A program made the position numbers and the translations under genes. A stretch of DNA of 64,000 nucleotides from positions 58,707 to 122,706 of the forward strand of contig JAUJOJ010000011.1 of the NCBI GenBank assembly GCA_030447665.1. The letters run 5' to 3'. Under the pieces are notes generated by a model. It made no database searches. It was not told where the DNA came from and saw only the letters and a program-made list of their open reading frames with translations. This document shows, piece after piece, positions 54,684-64,000 of the stretch. The stretch is from Allosphingosinicella sp. Lineage in GTDB: Bacteria; Pseudomonadota; Alphaproteobacteria; Sphingomonadales; Sphingomonadaceae. Each line of letters opens with the position of its first letter. Within the stretch, counting starts at the first letter, position 1.

Positions 54684-55819
54684 ATGGCCATAAGCAAGCC
54701 CACGCTGCGCGAAATGCTTGAAAAAGGCGGAAGAGCTCGGCTTTTCCGCGATCGGCGTCGCGCGCGCGGACGCGGCGCCGCGGACGGCCGAGCGGCTGCG
54801 GGAATGGCTCGCCTCCGGCGCGCACGGCGACATGATCTGGATGGAGGAGACGGCGGAGCGGCGCGGCTCGCCCGCCGGGCTGTGGCCGGAGGTGCGCAGC
54901 GTCATCTCGCTCGGCATGAGCTACGCGCCCGAGGCGGATCCGCTCGCCCTCGAGGGCGAGCGGGACGTGGGGCGCATCTCCGTCTACGCGCAGGGCGGCG
55001 ATTATCACGACGTGATCAAAAAGGCGCTGAAGCATCTCGCGCGCTGGCTGGTCGAGGAGGCTGCCGCTTCGACGCGCTCAGGACAGGGCTGCGCGCTCAA
55101 GGTGTTCGTCGACACGGCGCCGGTGATGGAAAAGCCGCTGGCCGAAGCGGCGGGGCTCGGCTGGCAGGGCAAGCACACCAACCTTGTCAGCCGCAGGGAT
55201 GGAAGCTGGCTGTTCCTCGGCGCGATCTACACCACTTTGGGCTCGAGCTCGAGCCTGCCGAGGCGCCCACCGCCTCCATTGCGGATCGTGCAGCGCCTGC
55301 CTCGATGCCTGCCCGACCAATGCCTTTCCGGCCCCCTACCGGCTCGATGCCCGCCGCTGCATCTCCTACCTCACGATCGAGCTTAAGGGGCCGATCCCGC
55401 ATGAATTCAGGAGGCGATCGGCAACCGCATCTATGGCTGCGACGATTGCCTCTCCGTCTGCCCGTGGAACCGCTTCGCGGACGCGGCGCGGCGGAACCAG
55501 GCGTTCGTCCCCCGCGCCGAGCTTGCCGCTCCCGCTCTGGCCGATCTGCTGGCGCTCGACGATGCGTCTTTCCGCCAGGTCTTCGCAGGGTCTCCCATCA
55601 AGCGGATCGGCCGCGACCGGATGGTCCGCAACGCCGCGATCGGAGCTTTCGCGGCAGCTCCGGACGCTTGCCGGCAATGAAGATTTGGTGCCGCTGGGCT
55701 CGTTTGCAAGAAGGCGGGAGCGACGCATTTGCCAAGAGATGCGCAATCCCGTGGTCGCGGAGGCGGCGGCGGCTAAGGCCTGTCCGGGGGACAGGCCAGC
55801 GCGGCTCAGCGAGACATGA
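54684..55819 (+). CDS. queG: QueG, epoxyqueuosine reductase (frame breaks)
   Basis: QueG performs the last step of queuosine synthesis in tRNA, using cobalamin and two [4Fe-4S] clusters. Family motifs are [51 protein letters not shown], and the ferredoxin cysteines [15 protein letters not shown] and [15 protein letters not shown]. At least four breaks (near 54717, 55243, 55275 and 55408) and probably one near 55640 interrupt it. The true 3' end is likely the PVVAEAAA helix ending at 55819, not the TGA at 55678. Confidence 0.85.
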
Positions 55820-55889
55820 GGCGCTGGCTCTCGCTCGCTTCATCCTCTCCCCGCCACCCGAACGTGGATACAGCCTCGCACTCGCCTTC

Positions 55890-56278
55890 CTAATCGAGCT
55901 GGCCTCTGACCCGCCTGAGCGCGGCGACGCAGCTGGCGCGGTCCATGTCGCGGCCGTCGGGAAGGCGCGCGTCGACATGGGTGACGATCGGCTCGCCGCC
56001 GCCGGCCGGGGGGATAGAGATAGGTATCGAGCACGCAGGCCGGCCCGACGAGCTGCAGCTTGCGCGCCTGCCCTCGCGCACGTCGAGATCGGCCGGGCCG
56101 AGCTGCGCCGCCAGCACGGCGGCCGTGCGGCCCATCACTGCCTGTAGCCCGGCCGCCGAGATTACCGGCCTCAGGAAGGAGCCGCGGCAGCGGACGGCCG
56201 CGCGGCGGGCGTCGCGGCGCAGCCGGCGAGAAGCAGCGACAGCGCGAGGCCGGCGGCACGCCATGTGGACTTTGTCAT
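55890..56278 (-). CDS. Putative lipoprotein (frame breaks)
   Basis: A lipoprotein signal MTKSTWRAAGLALSLLLAGC leads into an Ala/Pro linker. In other frames follow FLRPVISAAGLQAVMGRTAAVLAAQLGPADLDVREG, LQLVGPACVLDTYLYPP and EPIVTHVDARLPDGRDMDRASCVAALRRV. The pieces make a coherent protein of about 130 residues if two or three indels near 56172 and 56070-56030 are bridged. Similar small lipoproteins occur in sphingomonads without assigned function. Confidence 0.6.
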
Positions 56279-56475
56279 CGCGCTCCCCAAAGCCCTCGCC
56301 CAAGCAGCACCTTGTCCGAGCAGCGCCGCAAATGCCAAGTCAAGGCGGGTCAGTGCGGTGGCGCGGCTTGATCGCGGCCCGGCTAGACCAAAGATGCTGG
56401 CGCAAGTCTGCCGGTTGATCACCATGCAGCCCGAAGCCCCATCGGCGCCTTCCTCCTCCAGTCCGAAAGATCATC

Positions 56476-57472
56476 GTGACCGACACCCGCCTCGACGTCC
56501 TCGCCATCGGCAACGCCATCGTCGATGTCATCGCCACCGCGAATGACGATTTCCTGACGCGCGAGGGCTTGCCCAAAGGGTCGATGCGGCTGATCGATGC
56601 CGACGAGGCGACCCCGGCTCTACGACCATATGGGCCCGGCGCGGGAGATTAGCGGCGGATCGGCGGCGAACAGCGTCGCCGGCATCGCGATGCTCGGCGG
56701 CGCGGCCGGCTTCGTCGGCCAGGTGGCCGACGATCAGCTCGGCGCCGTCTTCGCCCACGATATCCGGGCGACCGGGGTCGAGTTCACCACCCCGGCGCGG
56801 GCCGAGAGCGACGTGCCGACGGCGCGCTGCCTGATCCTGGTCACCCCGGACGCGCAAGGACGATGAACACCTTCCTCGGCGCCGCCCAATATCTGCCGCC
56901 GCAGGCGCTGGACGAAGACCAGGTGCGCAGCGCCGCCATCCTCTACCTCGAAGGCTATCTTTGGGATCCCGCCGAGCCGCGGGCGGCGATGGAGCGGGCG
57001 ATCGCGATTTCGAAGGGGCGGAAACCGGGTGGCTTTCACCCTCTCCGATGCCTTCTGCATCGAACGTCACCGCGACGGCTTCAACGGCCTGATCGACAGC
57101 GGCCGGATCGACATCCTGTTCGCCAACGAAGTGGAGATCAAGTCGCTGACGCAGCTCGAGGATTTCGAGGCCGCCGTGGCGCAGCTCGCCTCACGCCTGC
57201 CCTTGCTCGTGGTGACTCGCGGCGAGCACGGGGCGCTCGCGGTCGAGGGCGGTCAGCGGGTCGAAGTCGCCGCCGAACCGGTCGACAAGGTCGTCGACAC
57301 GACCGGCGCGGGCGATCTCTTCGCTGCCGGCTTCCTCGCCGGCATCAGCCGCGGCCGCCCGCTCCAGGAGAGCCTCCGCATGGGCGCCATCGCCGCGGCG
57401 GAAGTGATCTCCCATTACGGCGCCCGGCCCGAAGCGGACTTGAAGGCGCTGGTGGCGCAGAAGCTCAGCTAG
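56476..57472 (+). CDS. PfkB-family kinase, adenosine kinase-like (frame breaks)
   Basis: The protein begins LDVLAIGNAIVDVIATANDDFL, continues GSMRLIDADE, REISGGSAANSVAGIAMLGG (the ribokinase-family GG signature), then TMNTFLGAAQYLPP, and ends with DTTGAGDLFAAGFLAGISRG, which carries the catalytic aspartate and anion hole. Breaks lie near 56613 (extra C), 56856 and 57024. Length when bridged, about 332 residues, and motifs fit the adenosine kinase group, which phosphorylates adenosine to AMP. Another sugar or nucleoside is possible. Confidence 0.88.
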
Positions 57473-57489
57473 TCACAACAACAAGTCAA

Positions 57490-57515
57490 AAAAGGGAGGC
57501 CGGAGCCTCCCTTTT
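57490..57515. terminator. Bidirectional rho-independent terminator
   Basis: AAAAGGGAGGC and GCCTCCCTTTT form an 11-base stem with a four-base loop. It lies between the convergent kinase and permease genes and has a run of A and T on each side. Confidence 0.9.
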
Positions 57516-57523
57516 CTCTGATC

Positions 57524-59095
57524 CTACCGCCTGTCCTCGTCCACTCCGGGGATTTCCGGCTTAATGTCGTGAATTTCCGGCTCGTGCACTTCCACGATGC
57601 CGCGGCCGAGATGGCTCTTCCGGTAACCGTAGAGGAAGTAGATCACCATTCCGACCGCCGCCCAAATCGGCAGCACCAGCATGGCCTCGAACGGCAGGTT
57701 GAAGAACAGGAAGAGGCAGCCGGCAATCGTTGCCGGGCCCACCAGCCAAAGCGCAGGAGTCTTGAATTTACGCGGCCGGTTCGGCTCCGACTTACGGAGC
57801 ATCATGACCGCAATGGCTACCATCATGAAGGCATAGAGCGTTCCGGCATTGGCGATGTCGGCCAGCTGTCCGACCGGTAGGAAGGCCGCTGCAAAAGCAA
57901 CCACTGCACCGGTCAGGGCGGTGACGACATACAGGGTCCTCCACTTCGCATGGATCTTCGACAGCACCTCCGGCAGCAGACCGTCACGCGACATCACGAA
58001 GAAGATGCGCGTCTGCCCAAAGAGAAGAATCAGGATTACCGATGGCAAGGCCACGAAGGCGGCGATCCGAGCATGTTGCCGATGTTGCTGAATCCGATTT
58101 GGCGAAGAACATGGGCAAGCGCCTCGTTCGAACACACCAGCATTTCCGAATATTGCGGCAAGGCGCACTGGCGGGCGAGCTCTTCCGAGCCGGCCGGGAA
58201 AGGCACTCCATTGGGGCCCATGATCGGCTGACCACCGATGGCCCCGACCGCGCCCGCAGCGACGAGGATGTAGAAGACGGTACAGAAGAGGAGGCTGCCC
58301 GATCAGGCCGATCGGCACGTTCTTCTGCGGGTCTCGCGTTTCCTCAGCCGCGGTCGAGACCGCGTCGAAGCCGACATAGGCAAAGAAGATGGTGGCGGCC
58401 GCGCCCACCCGCGCCGACGCCCGAGCCGAAGCCGCCGAATACGCCGGCCGGCAGGAACAGGTTGAAGTTGGAGATCTCGGCCGCCGGGAGCGTCAGGATG
58501 ATGAAGGTGGTGAGTGCGACGACCTTGATCGCGACCAGCACGGCGTTGACGCGCGCGGACTCGGTCGTGCCGATCATCAGCAGCCAGGTGACGAGGGCGC
58601 GATGATGACCGCCGGAAGGTTGATGAACCCGCCGGGAGAACCGCCGAAGGCCAGGGCCCGGCAACGCGCGGCAGGCAGCTCTATCCCCATGAATTGGTTG
58701 AGTATGGTCCCCGAAAGTAGCCGGACCAGCCCACCGACACCGCGCTGGCCGCGACGGCATATTCGAGCACCAGCGCCCATCCGACGGTCCAGGCCAGGAA
58801 CTCGCCCATCACCGAATAAGTGTAGGTGTAGGCGGAACCCGCCACGGGGATCATGGCCGCGATCTCGGCATAGCAGAGCGCCGCAACGATGCAGATCGCG
58901 CCGGCAATGGCAAAGGCGAGCATCAGGCCCGGCCCGGCCTTCTGTGCACCCGCCGAAGTCAGAACGAAGATACCGGTGCCGATCACGCAGCCGATGCCGA
59001 AGAGCGTGAGCTGCAGGGCCCCAAGGGACCTGTGCAGCGACTTCTTTTCGGCAGTGGCAAGGATTGCGTCGAGCTTTACGCGCCCGGAAAATCAT
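57524..59095 (-). CDS. APC-family amino acid permease (frame breaks)
   Basis: A cationic or general amino acid permease of about 520 residues. Fragments in consecutive frames read LDAILATAEKKSLHRSLGALQLTLFGIGCVIGTGIFVLTS, AIAGAICIVAALCYAEIAAMIPVAGSAYTYTY, AATIFFAYVGFDAVSTAAEETRDPQKNVPIGLIG and LFGQTRIFFVMSRDGLLPE. At least six indels are needed (near 59084, 58714, 58600, 58405, 58301 and 58066), the densest breakage in the window. The motifs match the YfnA/CAT-like group with a long loop containing cysteines (ARQCALPQYSEMLVCS). Confidence 0.87.
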
Positions 59096-59271
59096 AACCT
59101 TCCCTTGGGTGGGCGGCTCGAACGGCCGCATCTGGTTGTTCTTGGCTCCGGAACCTAGCCGCTCGCGGCGGGCGTGCAACAGAAATCACGGCGATGAGGT
59201 ACAGACCGGATCCGAGGCGATGCAGCATCGATCCGGTTTAACGCACCGCGTGGCAGCGGCAACGTCTGATT

Positions 59272-59643
<372 letters not shown>

Positions 59644-59669
59644 TCGGTTCCTCCGTGTCAGGGGACTTA

Positions 59670-59717
59670 GACCAAGATCGTTTCAGGCTGACCAGCCTGA
59701 AACGTGAATCCCGGTCT
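59670..59717. repeat. Small palindrome, GTTTCAGGCTG family
   Basis: GTTTCAGGCTG and CAGCCTGAAAC form a perfect 11-base hairpin with a one-base loop, flanked by ACCAAGATC and GTGAATCCCGGTC. It is a near copy of 29346-29389. Confidence 0.88.
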
Positions 59718-59805
59718 CATCGGCTGTCGAGAAGGCCGTCCATCGGGGTTGGAAGCAACGCACCCTTGACCGGGAGCGGGGCCGCGCGCTACGAAGTTTG
59801 AAACC

Positions 59806-60286
59806 ATGAGCGAACCGACGCCCGACAGCCTGATTCCGTACGACGAGATCGTGCAGGAAGCGCTGCGCGCCGTCGTGGGCCAGGTGCTCGGCGAAGTGGG
59901 ATCGACGGGCATGCTTCCCGGCGACATCACTTCTACATCACCTTCAAGACGGCGGCAGCGAGGTGGACATCCCGCGGCACCTGTCCGAGCGCTTTCCCGA
60001 CGAGATGACGATCGTCATCCAGAACCGCTTCTGGGACCTCAAGGTGGGCGAGGACGGCTTCGAAGTGGGGCTGGCTTCAACCAGGCGCCGGCCAAGCTGT
60101 TCATCCCTTTCGCAGCGATCACCGGCTTCGTCGATCCGGCCGTTAATTTCGCGCTCCAGTTCCAGGCACAGTCGGACGAAGCGGGCCTGCAGGAGCATGA
60201 AGCGGCGGAGAACGATCCTCCGAGTCGCCGAGCCGGTGGAAGACGGATCGAATGTCGTCTCGGTGGATTTCAGCCGGAAGAAATGA
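59806..60286 (+). CDS. sspB: SspB-type ClpXP adaptor (frame breaks)
   Basis: SspB delivers ssrA-tagged and other substrates to the ClpXP protease. The alphaproteobacterial form is seen: SLIPYDEIVQEALRAVVGQVLGEV, then HFYITFKT, VDIPRHLSERFPDEMTIVIQNRFWDLKVGEDGFEVGL, GFNQAPAKLFIPFAAITGFVDPAVNFALQF and a C-terminal NVVSVDFSRKK that binds ClpX. Four single-base losses (near 59928, 59952, 60077 and 60220) break it. Length when bridged is about 160 residues, as expected. Confidence 0.9.
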
Positions 60287-60301
60287 CGGCCCCGACAGGC
60301 C

Positions 60302-60389
60302 GTCATCCCGGCCCCCGCGAAGGCCGGGGATCGGCTGCGGAAGGGCCGCGGCCCTGCACACTGAGACCCCGGCTTGCGCCGGGATGACG
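60302..60389. repeat. GTCATCCCGGC-type intergenic repeat
   Basis: GTCATCCCGGC (60302-60312) and GCCGGGATGAC (60379-60389) are perfect inverted arms, with an inner hairpin CGAAGGCCGGGG. This repeat type is frequent in alphaproteobacterial intergenic DNA. It separates sspB and fumC and may end the sspB transcript. Confidence 0.8.
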
Positions 60390-60399
60390 TGAGAGACAT

Positions 60400-61805
60400 A
60401 TGACATCCGTTTCCAGCACGCGCAGCGAGGCCGACAGCTTCGGCGCGATCGATGTTCCCGGCGATGCTTAGTGGGGCGCCCAGACGCAGCGGTCGATCGG
60501 CAATTTCCCGTTCGGAATGCGCGAGGCGATGCCGATCGAGATCGTTCATGCGCTCGGCTTCGTCAAGCAAGCGGCGGCGCGGGTGAATGCGCGGATCGGC
60601 GGGCTGGACGCGAGGGTCGCCGAGGCGATCCAGCAGGCCGCGGCCGAGGTCGCGAGCGGAGCGCTCGACGACCAGTTCCCGCTCGTCATCTGGCAGACCG
60701 GATCCGGCACGCAATCGAACATGAACGCCAACGAGGTGATCGCCGGGCGCGCCAATGAGATCCTGGCGGACACGCGCGGCAACAAGAGCCCGGTCCACCC
60801 CAACGACCATGTCAACAAGGGGCAATCGTCGAACGACAGCTTTCCGACCGCGATGCACATCGCCGCCGCCATCGCGGTCGACAAGCGGCTGCTGCCGGCG
60901 CTGAGGACGATCCATGCGAGGCTCGCCGCGCAGGCCGATGCCTGGGACCGCATCGTGAAGATCGGCCGCACGCACCTGCAGGATGCGACGCCGCTCACGC
61001 TCGGTCAGGAATTTTCCGGCTACGCCGCGCAGATCGAGGCCGGGATCGCCCGGGTTGAAGCGGTGCTGCCGCGGCTCCACCAGCTCGCGCAGGGCGGAAC
61101 CGCGGTCGGGACCGGCCTCAACGCGCTTCCCCGGGCTTCGGCGAGGCGTTCGCGGCCGAGGTCGCCAACCTCACCCGGCTGCCGTTCGACACCGCGGCCA
61201 ACAAGTTCGAGGCGCTGGCCAGCCACGATGATACCATGGTCGAGCTTTCGGGCGTGCTCAACGTGATCGCCGTGTCGTTGACCAAGATCGCCAACGACAT
61301 CCGCCTGCTGGGCTCCGGCCCCCGCTCGGGACTCGCCGAGCTGAAAGCTGCCGGAGAACAGGCCCGGCGGCTCGATCATGCCCGGCAAGGTCAATCGACC
61401 CAGGCCGAGATGCTGACCATGGTCGCGGCGCAGGTGATGGGCAACCATGTCGCCGTCACCGTCGGCGGGCTTCAGGGGCACCTCGAGCTCAACGTCTTCA
61501 AGCCGCTGATCGGCGCCAATGTGCTCCGCTCGATCGATCTCCTCTCCACCGGCATGGAAAGCTTCACCGAGCGCACGCTCGACGGGCTCGAGGCGGACGA
61601 GCGGCGGATCGGCGAGCTGATGGAGAGATCGCTGATGCTGGTAACCGCGCTCGCGCCGAAGATCGGCTACGACAATGCCGCCAAGATCGCCAAGCATGCC
61701 CACGAACAGGGGCTGACGCTGAAGGAATCGGGTCTGGAGCTCGGCCTGGTCGATGACGCCACGTTCGATCGGGTGGTGCGCCCCGAGGCGATGCTGGGGC
61801 GCTGA
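60400..61805 (+). CDS. fumC: Fumarate hydratase class II (in-frame stop and frame breaks)
   Basis: FumC hydrates fumarate to malate in the citric acid cycle. The start reads [15 protein letters not shown], then a TAG at 60469-60471, then [17 protein letters not shown]; relatives have Leu or Tyr at that place. Strong motifs include [43 protein letters not shown] and [20 protein letters not shown] break lies near 61133, and opposite indels near 61347 and 61395 scramble the [10 protein letters not shown] loop, which is readable in the other frame. Such an essential-type gene is unlikely to be dead; error is the simpler cause. Confidence 0.9.
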
Positions 61806-61873
61806 GCCACGCCGGTTGCGCCGCTTGCCGGCGAGGCATAGGCTCGTTCCCTTACAGCCCGGGAGTCGAGCCG

Positions 61874-63757
61874 ATGGTCGCAAAGCGCCCTGTTTTAGCA
61901 GCGTTCCTTCTTCTCTTTTGCGGGACGGCCGCCTGGAGCCAAAGCGCCTCCAGGGACGTCGCCCGCACGGTGGAGGCGATCGCGAAGATCAGGAGCGCGA
62001 CCTCTCCCAGCTTCTCGCCGGACGGCAAGCGGATCGCTTATATCTCGAACGCGAGCGGGATACCGCAGGTGTGGGTGATGCCTGCTTCCGGAGGAGAAGC
62101 GAGGCAGATCACCAACCTCCAGGATCCGGTCCAGTCGGTGACATGGTCGCCGACCAGCGACTGGCTGGCTTACGACGTGGCGCCCGGCGGCGGGCTCAAC
62201 GTCCAGCTCTATGTGATGAAATCGGACGGCAGCGGCGTGAAGCGGCTCACCGCCGGCGGACAGGACAATAACCGGCTCGCGGGCTGGAGCGAGAACGGCC
62301 GCTATGTCCTTGCTGCGTCCAACGCGAAATTCCCTTCAGGCTTCGATGCGCTGCTGATCGATCCCGCGACCGGAACGACGACGCCGGTGGTGGAGGGCAA
62401 GGGCCTCAACGGCATCCTGGACGTCAGCAACGACGGCCGGCGGGCGGTGGTCACCCGGCTGGTGAGCCGCGGCGACAACAACCTTTACCTGATCGATCTC
62501 AAGACCCGGGCGGAAACCTTGCTGACTCCGCACGAGGGCACCGGCAGCTTTGGCTGGGGCGAGTTCTCGCCGGACGGCCGGCGCATCTATGTCACCTCGA
62601 ACGGCGGGCGCGACATGCTCGCCTTCGGCGTCATCGAGCTCGACCGCGCGGGCAAGCCCGGCCCCATCCGCATCCTCGCCGAACGCGCCAATGCCGAGGC
62701 AGAGGGAGGAATTCTCTCCCGCGACGGCAGCCGTGCGGCGCTCGTCTGGAACGTCTCCGGCCGAAGCGAGGTGGAGTGGCTGGACACGAGCAAGGGCAGC
62801 CTCTCGGCGGGCCCCAAGCTTCCATTCGATCTCGTCGGCGGCGCCGATTTCTCTCCCGACGGGCGCACCCTCGCCTTCACCGGCACGGGCGCGAACCGGC
62901 CGACCGACATCTACACGATCGATGTCCCCCGCAATGCCCTCGCCCAGCGCACGCGCAGCGCGCATGACGGGGTGGATCTCGCCAGGCTCGTCCGCCCGAC
63001 CCTCGTCACCTACAAGGCGCATGACGGCGTGAAGCTGTCGGGCTGGCTCTACCGGCCGGCGGGCGCCAGCGGCCCCGGGCCGGTCGTCTTCAACTATCAT
63101 GGCGGGCCGGAGGGCCAGTCGCGCCCCGGCATGAGCGACATCACGCAGGCGCTGGTCGCGCAAGGCATCTCGGTCTTCGCCCCCAACGTCCGCGGCTCGA
63201 CCGGCTTCGGCAAGACGTTCGTCAACCTCGACAACGGCGCCAGGCGAGTGGACGGCGTCCGCGACATCAAGGCCACCACCGACCACCTGGTCGGCTCCGG
63301 CGTGGCCGATCCGAAGCGGCTCGGCATCATGGGCGGCTCCTATGGCGGCTACATGGTCATGGCGGGAGTCACCGAATATCCGGACATGTTCGCCGCCGGC
63401 GCCAACCTGTTCGGCGTCGTCAATTTCGACACCTTCTTCAAGAACACCCAGCCATGGATGGCGGCGATCTCGACGGTCGAGTACGGCAACCCCGCCACCG
63501 AGGCCGAGATGCTGAAGTCCTTGTCGCCGATCCACAAGCTCGATCGGATCAAGACGCCGTTGATCGTGCTCCACGGCGCGAACGACACCAATGTGCCGCT
63601 GGTCGAGGCCGAGCAGATCGTCGCCGACCTCAAGCGCCGCAACATCCCGGTCGAATATGTGCTGTTTCCCGATGAGGGCCACGGCTGGCGCAAGCTTCCC
63701 AACCGGGTGCGCTCGACCACCGAGATCGTGAAGTTCTTCGATCAGCGGCTCCGGTGA
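61874..63757 (+). CDS. S9 family prolyl oligopeptidase-like peptidase, exported
   Basis: An intact 627-residue serine peptidase with a signal peptide (VLAAFLLLFCGTAAWSQ), a beta-propeller of WD40-like PD40 repeats (FSPDGKRIAYISN, WSENGRYVLAASN, FSPDGRRIYVTSN), and a C-terminal alpha/beta-hydrolase domain. The nucleophile is in MGGSYGGYM (about residue 487), the acid in HGANDTNVP (about 570) and the histidine in DEGHGW (about 602). It should cleave dipeptides or short peptides in the periplasm. Confidence 0.95.
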   Translation: MVAKRPVLAAFLLLFCGTAAWSQSASRDVARTVEAIAKIRSATSPSFSPDGKRIAYISNASGIPQVWVMPASGGEARQITNLQDPVQSVTWSPTSDWLAYDVAPGGGLNVQLYVMKSDGSGVKRLTAGGQDNNRLAGWSENGRYVLAASNAKFPSGFDALLIDPATGTTTPVVEGKGLNGILDVSNDGRRAVVTRLVSRGDNNLYLIDLKTRAETLLTPHEGTGSFGWGEFSPDGRRIYVTSNGGRDMLAFGVIELDRAGKPGPIRILAERANAEAEGGILSRDGSRAALVWNVSGRSEVEWLDTSKGSLSAGPKLPFDLVGGADFSPDGRTLAFTGTGANRPTDIYTIDVPRNALAQRTRSAHDGVDLARLVRPTLVTYKAHDGVKLSGWLYRPAGASGPGPVVFNYHGGPEGQSRPGMSDITQALVAQGISVFAPNVRGSTGFGKTFVNLDNGARRVDGVRDIKATTDHLVGSGVADPKRLGIMGGSYGGYMVMAGVTEYPDMFAAGANLFGVVNFDTFFKNTQPWMAAISTVEYGNPATEAEMLKSLSPIHKLDRIKTPLIVLHGANDTNVPLVEAEQIVADLKRRNIPVEYVLFPDEGHGWRKLPNRVRSTTEIVKFFDQRLR

Positions 63758-63794
63758 GAAGTGAGAGCGGGATGGGTTCGGCTTGACCCAATTG

Positions 63795-63909
63795 TCATTG
63801 CGAGCGCAGCGAAGCAATCCAGAGATATGGTCGGCATCACTGGATTGCCCTTCGACGCCGCCTGCGGCGTCGCTCACGACAGGCTTCGTCGCTTCGCTCC
63901 TCGCAATGA
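63795..63909. repeat. TCATTGCGAGC-type repeat
   Basis: TCATTGCGAG and CTCGCAATGA form the outer arms; AAGCAATCCAG and CTGGATTG form a second pair, and GACGCCGCCTGCGGCGTC is an inner palindrome shared with the repeat near 39058. It fills most of the gap after the S9 peptidase. Confidence 0.8.
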
Positions 63910-63934
63910 TGATTCGAGCCTATTTCATCCCGCT

Positions 63935-64000
63935 CTAATAGACGAAGATCGAGAAGTCGGATCCCGCCCAGCAGGCGCGATCCCGTTTCGAGCGGCGCGC
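63935..64000 (-). CDS. C-terminal end of an unidentified gene
   Basis: On the minus strand a frame open from the window edge reads CWAGSDFSIFVY and stops at TAG. Only 21 residues are visible, too few for identification. The position after a repeat and the convergent orientation fit a real gene end, but chance is possible. Confidence 0.35.
   Translation of the reverse strand, partial: ARRSKRDRACWAGSDFSIFVY

Noticed and set aside
60469..60471. Pyrrolysine or suppressor readthrough at the fumC TAG.
   Set aside because: No PylT/PylS genes are visible, relatives have ordinary residues there, and the same gene carries several other likely errors.

Overview
The window is high-GC bacterial chromosome from an alphaproteobacterium, most likely of the order Sphingomonadales. 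Pointers are the miaB-phoH-ybeY-corC gene order, a spinster-type MFS transporter next to a TonB-dependent receptor, an imuA-imuB-dnaE2 mutagenesis cassette behind a GTTC-N7-GTTC LexA box, promoter-like GGAAC-N16-CGTT sequences as used by EcfG general-stress sigma factors, and many small palindromic repeats. No rRNA, tRNA, CRISPR array, phage or insertion-sequence transposase was seen.

Layout. 0-5.3 kb: RNA maturation and translation genes (miaB end, phoH, ybeY, corC-like), a sugar dehydrogenase lipoprotein and an enoyl-CoA hydratase. 5.4-14 kb: a complete propionyl-CoA to succinyl-CoA route (pccB, methylmalonyl-CoA epimerase, cobalamin-dependent mutase, pccA) with biotin synthase built in to supply the carboxylase cofactor. 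This operon has been invaded twice: an immunity-like gene sits between two copies of the pccB 3' end, and a ParD/ParE-like toxin-antitoxin pair sits directly before the mutase. 14-22.4 kb: a TetA-like exporter, then an apparent uptake-and-activation locus (spinster MFS, TonB receptor, alpha/beta hydrolase, TetR regulator with palindromic operators, acyl-CoA ligase). 22.3-25.5 kb: a methyltransferase, OsmC, and an 872-bp tandem duplication carrying an 80-residue protein and a glycine-zipper envelope protein. 25.5-32.8 kb: small stress-type proteins, envelope lipoproteins, DUF proteins, an 18-codon reading frame with a perfect Shine-Dalgarno sequence, and a dense set of palindromic repeats. 32.8-40.7 kb: uvrB, two DUF3617 lipoproteins around an aminotransferase and an amidohydrolase, and a metallo-beta-lactamase-fold enzyme. 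40.7-47.5 kb: the SOS mutasome cassette, split by a VapB/VapC-like pair in the opposite orientation. 47.7-52.5 kb: an M16 protease overlapping a LytS/LytTR two-component system. 52.5-63.8 kb: an ABC exporter, queG, an adenosine-kinase-like gene, an amino acid permease, a HIT protein, sspB, fumC and an S9 peptidase.

Two themes run through the window. First, more than twenty conserved genes are split by one- or two-base indels, often at short homopolymers, including fumC, sspB, pccA and pccB. The density and position point to sequence or assembly error rather than gene decay, so these genes are described as continuous with the break points given. Second, short palindromic elements of several families have landed inside or at the edges of genes and are read in frame, lengthening BioB, TetA, ImuB and a DUF2721 protein and supplying start or stop codons to small stress genes.
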